From Thiorhodovibrio sp. (GTDB lineage Bacteria > Pseudomonadota > Gammaproteobacteria > Chromatiales > Chromatiaceae): DNA of 17,795 nt. A program made the position numbers and the translations under genes. Shown piece after piece: positions 15,347 to 17,795 of this stretch (positions are counted from its first letter, which is position 1; the number at the start of each line of letters is the position of its first letter). The stretch spans positions 1 through 17,795 of the forward strand of contig SKYD01000254.1 in assembly GCA_007128075.1 (NCBI GenBank). Reading direction: 5' to 3'. The notes below the pieces were generated by a model that saw only the letters and a program-made list of their open reading frames with translations, searched no databases and was not told the DNA's origin.

Positions 15347-15407
15347 TACAGTCCGCATCCCAAAAAAGAGGGCGTATTGATGTCTGGAAAATAGAGCGAA
15401 TGGCTAT
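15347..15407. promoter_or_regulatory. Short gap between the two hybrid kinase genes with a recurring motif
   Basis: 61 bases without a terminator-like hairpin. At 15380-15401 it carries ATGTCTGGAAAA followed directly by TAGAGCGAAT. The same sequence, with one inserted C and one A/G change, lies at 9589-9611 before the glycosylase gene. Confidence 0.4.
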
Positions 15408-16060
15408 ATGGACAACTCGTGCCAAAATAAATCATCAATTGCAGTAAAAAATTTGTACATTTTGGTCTTTTCGTTGCTGCCTTTTTTTGTTGGACTGAGT
15501 TATTCGGCTTATAAAAGTAGCGATACCAGCTATTTTAGCGAGGCGATCAATATGGCAGGTTCGCAGCGGATGAGAACCATGCTGTTGGCGAACTATGCGC
15601 AACAACTCCACTATCATGCAGAGCACAATAAAACCGAAAACTTAAATGAAATACAACAGCTTATAAAAGAAGAGCTGAATCGCTACCGGCGTTTTACCAA
15701 TGCACTGTTGGTTGGTGATCAAATACTTGGCATCAAACCCAATAGCGTTCCAGAAATCAGAGCCGAGCTTGAAAAAATCGGGCCATTGGCGCAGTGGTAT
15801 AGCGATGTCTGCCAAGAGCTGCTGCGCAATCCGCTTGATGACAGCCGTTTAAGTTTTATTGTTTCTAATGCCCAAGCATTAAAAAATCATTTTGATAAAA
15901 TTACTCATTTATACCAACGCTATAATGATAAAATCATATCGACTCAAAAAAAGATTGATTTCACATTATTGGCCTTCGCTCTATTGGTGACAATATACGG
16001 CTTCTTTTTAACTAGGAAAATTTATTTGCAAGAAATTGCGATGGTTGAAGCCAAAAACCA
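15408..16060 (+). other. AT-rich sensor-encoding segment of the chimeric kinase
   Basis: Hand counts of G+C in the 60-base blocks starting at 15421, 15481, 15601 and 15901 give 19, 22, 21 and 15. The block at 16561 in the kinase half gives 37. The change falls close to the junction with the duplicated module, suggesting a different origin for the sensor part. Confidence 0.6.
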
Positions 16061-17795
16061 CGCCGAGGCCGCCAACACTGCGAAATCGTTGTTTTTAGCC
16101 AACATGAGCCACGAGATTCGCACCCCGATGAATGCCATCATCGGTTTTTCGCAATTGTGTTTGCAAACTGCGCTTGATGTCACCCAGCGCGATTATATCG
16201 AAAAAGTGTATTCATCGGCGAAATCACTGTTAGGCATTATCAATGACATTCTCGATTTTTCAAAAATTGATGCCGGGCATCTCGAACTGGAAGTGGCACC
16301 TTTTGAGCTTGAGGAGGTGCTTGCCAAGCTCGCCACCCTAACGGCGATCAAGGCTGAGGATAAGGGGCTGGAGCTGGTGATGGACACCGGGCTTGATGTG
16401 CCACCGCATCTGATTGGTGATCCGCTGCGGCTCAGTCAAGTGTTGATTAATTTGGTGGGCAATGCGATTAAATTCACTGATGGCGGTGAGGTGCATGTCA
16501 GTGTTCAGTGCTGCGAAGCCACTGCGGAACAGTGTGTCTTGGAATTTAAGATCCGCGACACTGGCATCGGCCTGAGCGATGAGCAGATCGCCCGCTTATT
16601 TCAGCCCTTTAGCCAGGCGGATGCCTCGACCACTCGCCGCTTTGGTGGCACTGGGCTGGGGCTGACAATCAGCCGCCGCTTGGTGCAGATGATGGGCGGC
16701 GACATCAAAATCACCAGCACCCCCGATGTCGGTTCTGAGTTTTCATTCACCGCCCGCTTTGGCAAGTCCGCCGAACAGCCACGGCGTTTTGAGCTGCCGC
16801 AGCCTGATCTGCGCCAGCTTCGGGTGTTGGCTGTCGATGACAACGAGCGCACCCTGGAGATTTTGGCGCGCTATCTCGAATTCTTCGGTTTTCAGGTGCA
16901 AGTGACCGCCGATCCACAGGCCGCCCAACAATTGCTTGAGACAACACCTTATGATCTGTTGATTACCGACTGGAAAATGCCAGGCATGGATGGCATCGAG
17001 CTGGCGAACTGGGTAGGCAAGTTGACGCATCTCGACTCCGCGCCAAAAATTTTGCTGATTTCCTCATTTGGTGCCTCTGAAATGCGCTGTCATTTGCAAA
17101 ATCAGGTCGTCGATGGTGTGCTTGCCAAGCCCTTCCAGCCCAGCGGATTGTTTGATGCAATCATCAACTTGTTTTCAGCGCCCGCTGCCAGCACCCCGCT
17201 GACCAACACGCCGCTGCTCAACCATTCATTTTTACAGCGCCAGGTGCTTTTAGTCGAAGACAACGCCATCAATCAGCAGTTGGCGCAAGCACTGCTGCAA
17301 CAGCACGGATTTGAGGTCACCATTGCCAATCACGGCCAAGAATGTCTGGACTGGCTTGAAAAAGCCACCTTTGATGTGGTGTTGATGGATATGCAGATGC
17401 CGGTGATGGATGGACTGGAAGCCACCCGTGCGATTCGCCAGCAGCCGCGCTTTCGTGACCTTCCCATTATCGCCATGACCGCCAATGCTTTGGTGGGGGA
17501 TCGTGAACGCTGCATTGCCAGTGGGATGAATGATTATGTCGCCAAGCCTATTGATCCCGAACAGCTATGGGCGGCGCTGGAGCGACAGTTGCCACCTGCC
17601 CAGCCGCAACAGCCACCATCGCAGCCCATGCCCACTGAGTCACCTCCGCCAGTTGACAACCCTGAGCTGCCGCCGCTGCCTGGGCTTGACAGCACCCGCG
17701 CCTTGCAGCGCATGGGCGACAATCCCAAGCTCTATTTAGAGATTGTGTTCAACAGCCGCGAGCATTTCAGCACTGAACTCAGCGCGTTGCAGGCG
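15408..17795 (+). CDS. Membrane hybrid histidine kinase with PilJ/NarX-like sensor (partial, 3' end beyond the window)
   Basis: 796 codons are open from the ATG at 15408 to the window end, with no stop reached. An in-frame TGA at 15378 limits the start on the 5' side, and the ribosome site is weak. Order: membrane helix about 15-35, a periplasmic helical domain about 40-180 opening with INMAGSQRMRTMLLANYAQQL (like the P-box region of PilJ/NarX-type sensors), membrane helix about 183-204, and a short linker. Then follow HisKA with H235, ATPase (NLVGNAIKFTDGGEV, DTGIGL, GGTGLGL), receiver 1 with D521, receiver 2 with D661, a Pro-rich linker and the beginning of an HPT whose histidine lies outside. 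There is no HAMP, PAS or GAF. The sensor half is AT-rich, while the kinase half is a near copy of the previous gene, so the gene looks like a domain chimera. Confidence 0.92.
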   Translation, partial: MDNSCQNKSSIAVKNLYILVFSLLPFFVGLSYSAYKSSDTSYFSEAINMAGSQRMRTMLLANYAQQLHYHAEHNKTENLNEIQQLIKEELNRYRRFTNALLVGDQILGIKPNSVPEIRAELEKIGPLAQWYSDVCQELLRNPLDDSRLSFIVSNAQALKNHFDKITHLYQRYNDKIISTQKKIDFTLLAFALLVTIYGFFLTRKIYLQEIAMVEAKNHAEAANTAKSLFLANMSHEIRTPMNAIIGFSQLCLQTALDVTQRDYIEKVYSSAKSLLGIINDILDFSKIDAGHLELEVAPFELEEVLAKLATLTAIKAEDKGLELVMDTGLDVPPHLIGDPLRLSQVLINLVGNAIKFTDGGEVHVSVQCCEATAEQCVLEFKIRDTGIGLSDEQIARLFQPFSQADASTTRRFGGTGLGLTISRRLVQMMGGDIKITSTPDVGSEFSFTARFGKSAEQPRRFELPQPDLRQLRVLAVDDNERTLEILARYLEFFGFQVQVTADPQAAQQLLETTPYDLLITDWKMPGMDGIELANWVGKLTHLDSAPKILLISSFGASEMRCHLQNQVVDGVLAKPFQPSGLFDAIINLFSAPAASTPLTNTPLLNHSFLQRQVLLVEDNAINQQLAQALLQQHGFEVTIANHGQECLDWLEKATFDVVLMDMQMPVMDGLEATRAIRQQPRFRDLPIIAMTANALVGDRERCIASGMNDYVAKPIDPEQLWAALERQLPPAQPQQPPSQPMPTESPPPVDNPELPPLPGLDSTRALQRMGDNPKLYLEIVFNSREHFSTELSALQA
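16091..17795 (+). repeat. Direct repeat, copy B (kinase module, continues past the window end)
   Basis: This is the second copy of 13150-14860 in the same orientation, separated from it by about 1.2 kb. It starts at the HisKA motif and continues to the last base of the window, still matching copy A, so the true repeat end is not seen. Confidence 0.85.

Noticed and set aside
13150..17795. Assembly artefact duplicating one kinase
   Set aside because: The copies differ at many positions, have different linkers and are fused to different sensor domains. A collapsed or duplicated assembly would not give this.

Overview
The window reads as chromosomal DNA of a Gram-negative proteobacterium, most likely a gammaproteobacterium. 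It carries the tail of a Kdo transferase gene (waaA), the LPS-export lipoprotein gene lptE and the DNA polymerase III delta gene holA, in the lptE-holA order familiar from gammaproteobacteria. Base composition is moderately GC-rich, except for one AT-rich segment near the right end. I cannot name the genus.

Left part (1-4826, all + strand): waaA (3' end only), a TcuA-like flavoprotein, a TcuB-like iron-sulfur membrane protein, cobK (precorrin-6A reductase) and a FimX-like degenerate EAL protein are chained by overlaps or a 4-base gap. The TcuA/TcuB pair beside cobK is best read as a split CobZ, the alternative precorrin-3B synthase of cobalamin synthesis, rather than a tricarballylate system.

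Centre left (4827-5048): this 222-base gap holds five same-strand DnaA boxes. Four of them are spaced 11-12 bases apart. The fifth is followed by a 4-base GC spacer, four CTA trios and an AT-rich tract. That is the architecture of a bacterial replication-origin unwinding element. It is the most striking signal in the window, and it lies directly upstream of lptE-holA.

Centre (5049-7427, + strand): lptE and holA overlap, followed by a single-domain response regulator overlapping a CheW-like gene, which together look like a CheV split in two.

Right part (7415-17795): a soluble PAS-PAS hybrid histidine kinase on the - strand converges on cheW. It is followed by an HhH-GPD DNA glycosylase (+) that overlaps, tail to tail by 140 bases, an orphan ExbB/TolQ-type gene (-). 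Next comes a very large membrane hybrid kinase (Cache-HAMP-PAS-GAF-HK-REC-REC-HPT). The last gene is a second hybrid kinase whose HK-REC-REC-HPT half is a near copy of the first, but whose AT-rich PilJ/NarX-like sensor half is unrelated. It runs off the window end. Overall the region combines envelope, cofactor and replication genes with a dense set of signalling genes (c-di-GMP receptor-like, CheY/CheW, three hybrid kinases). No tRNA, rRNA, CRISPR or insertion sequence was seen.
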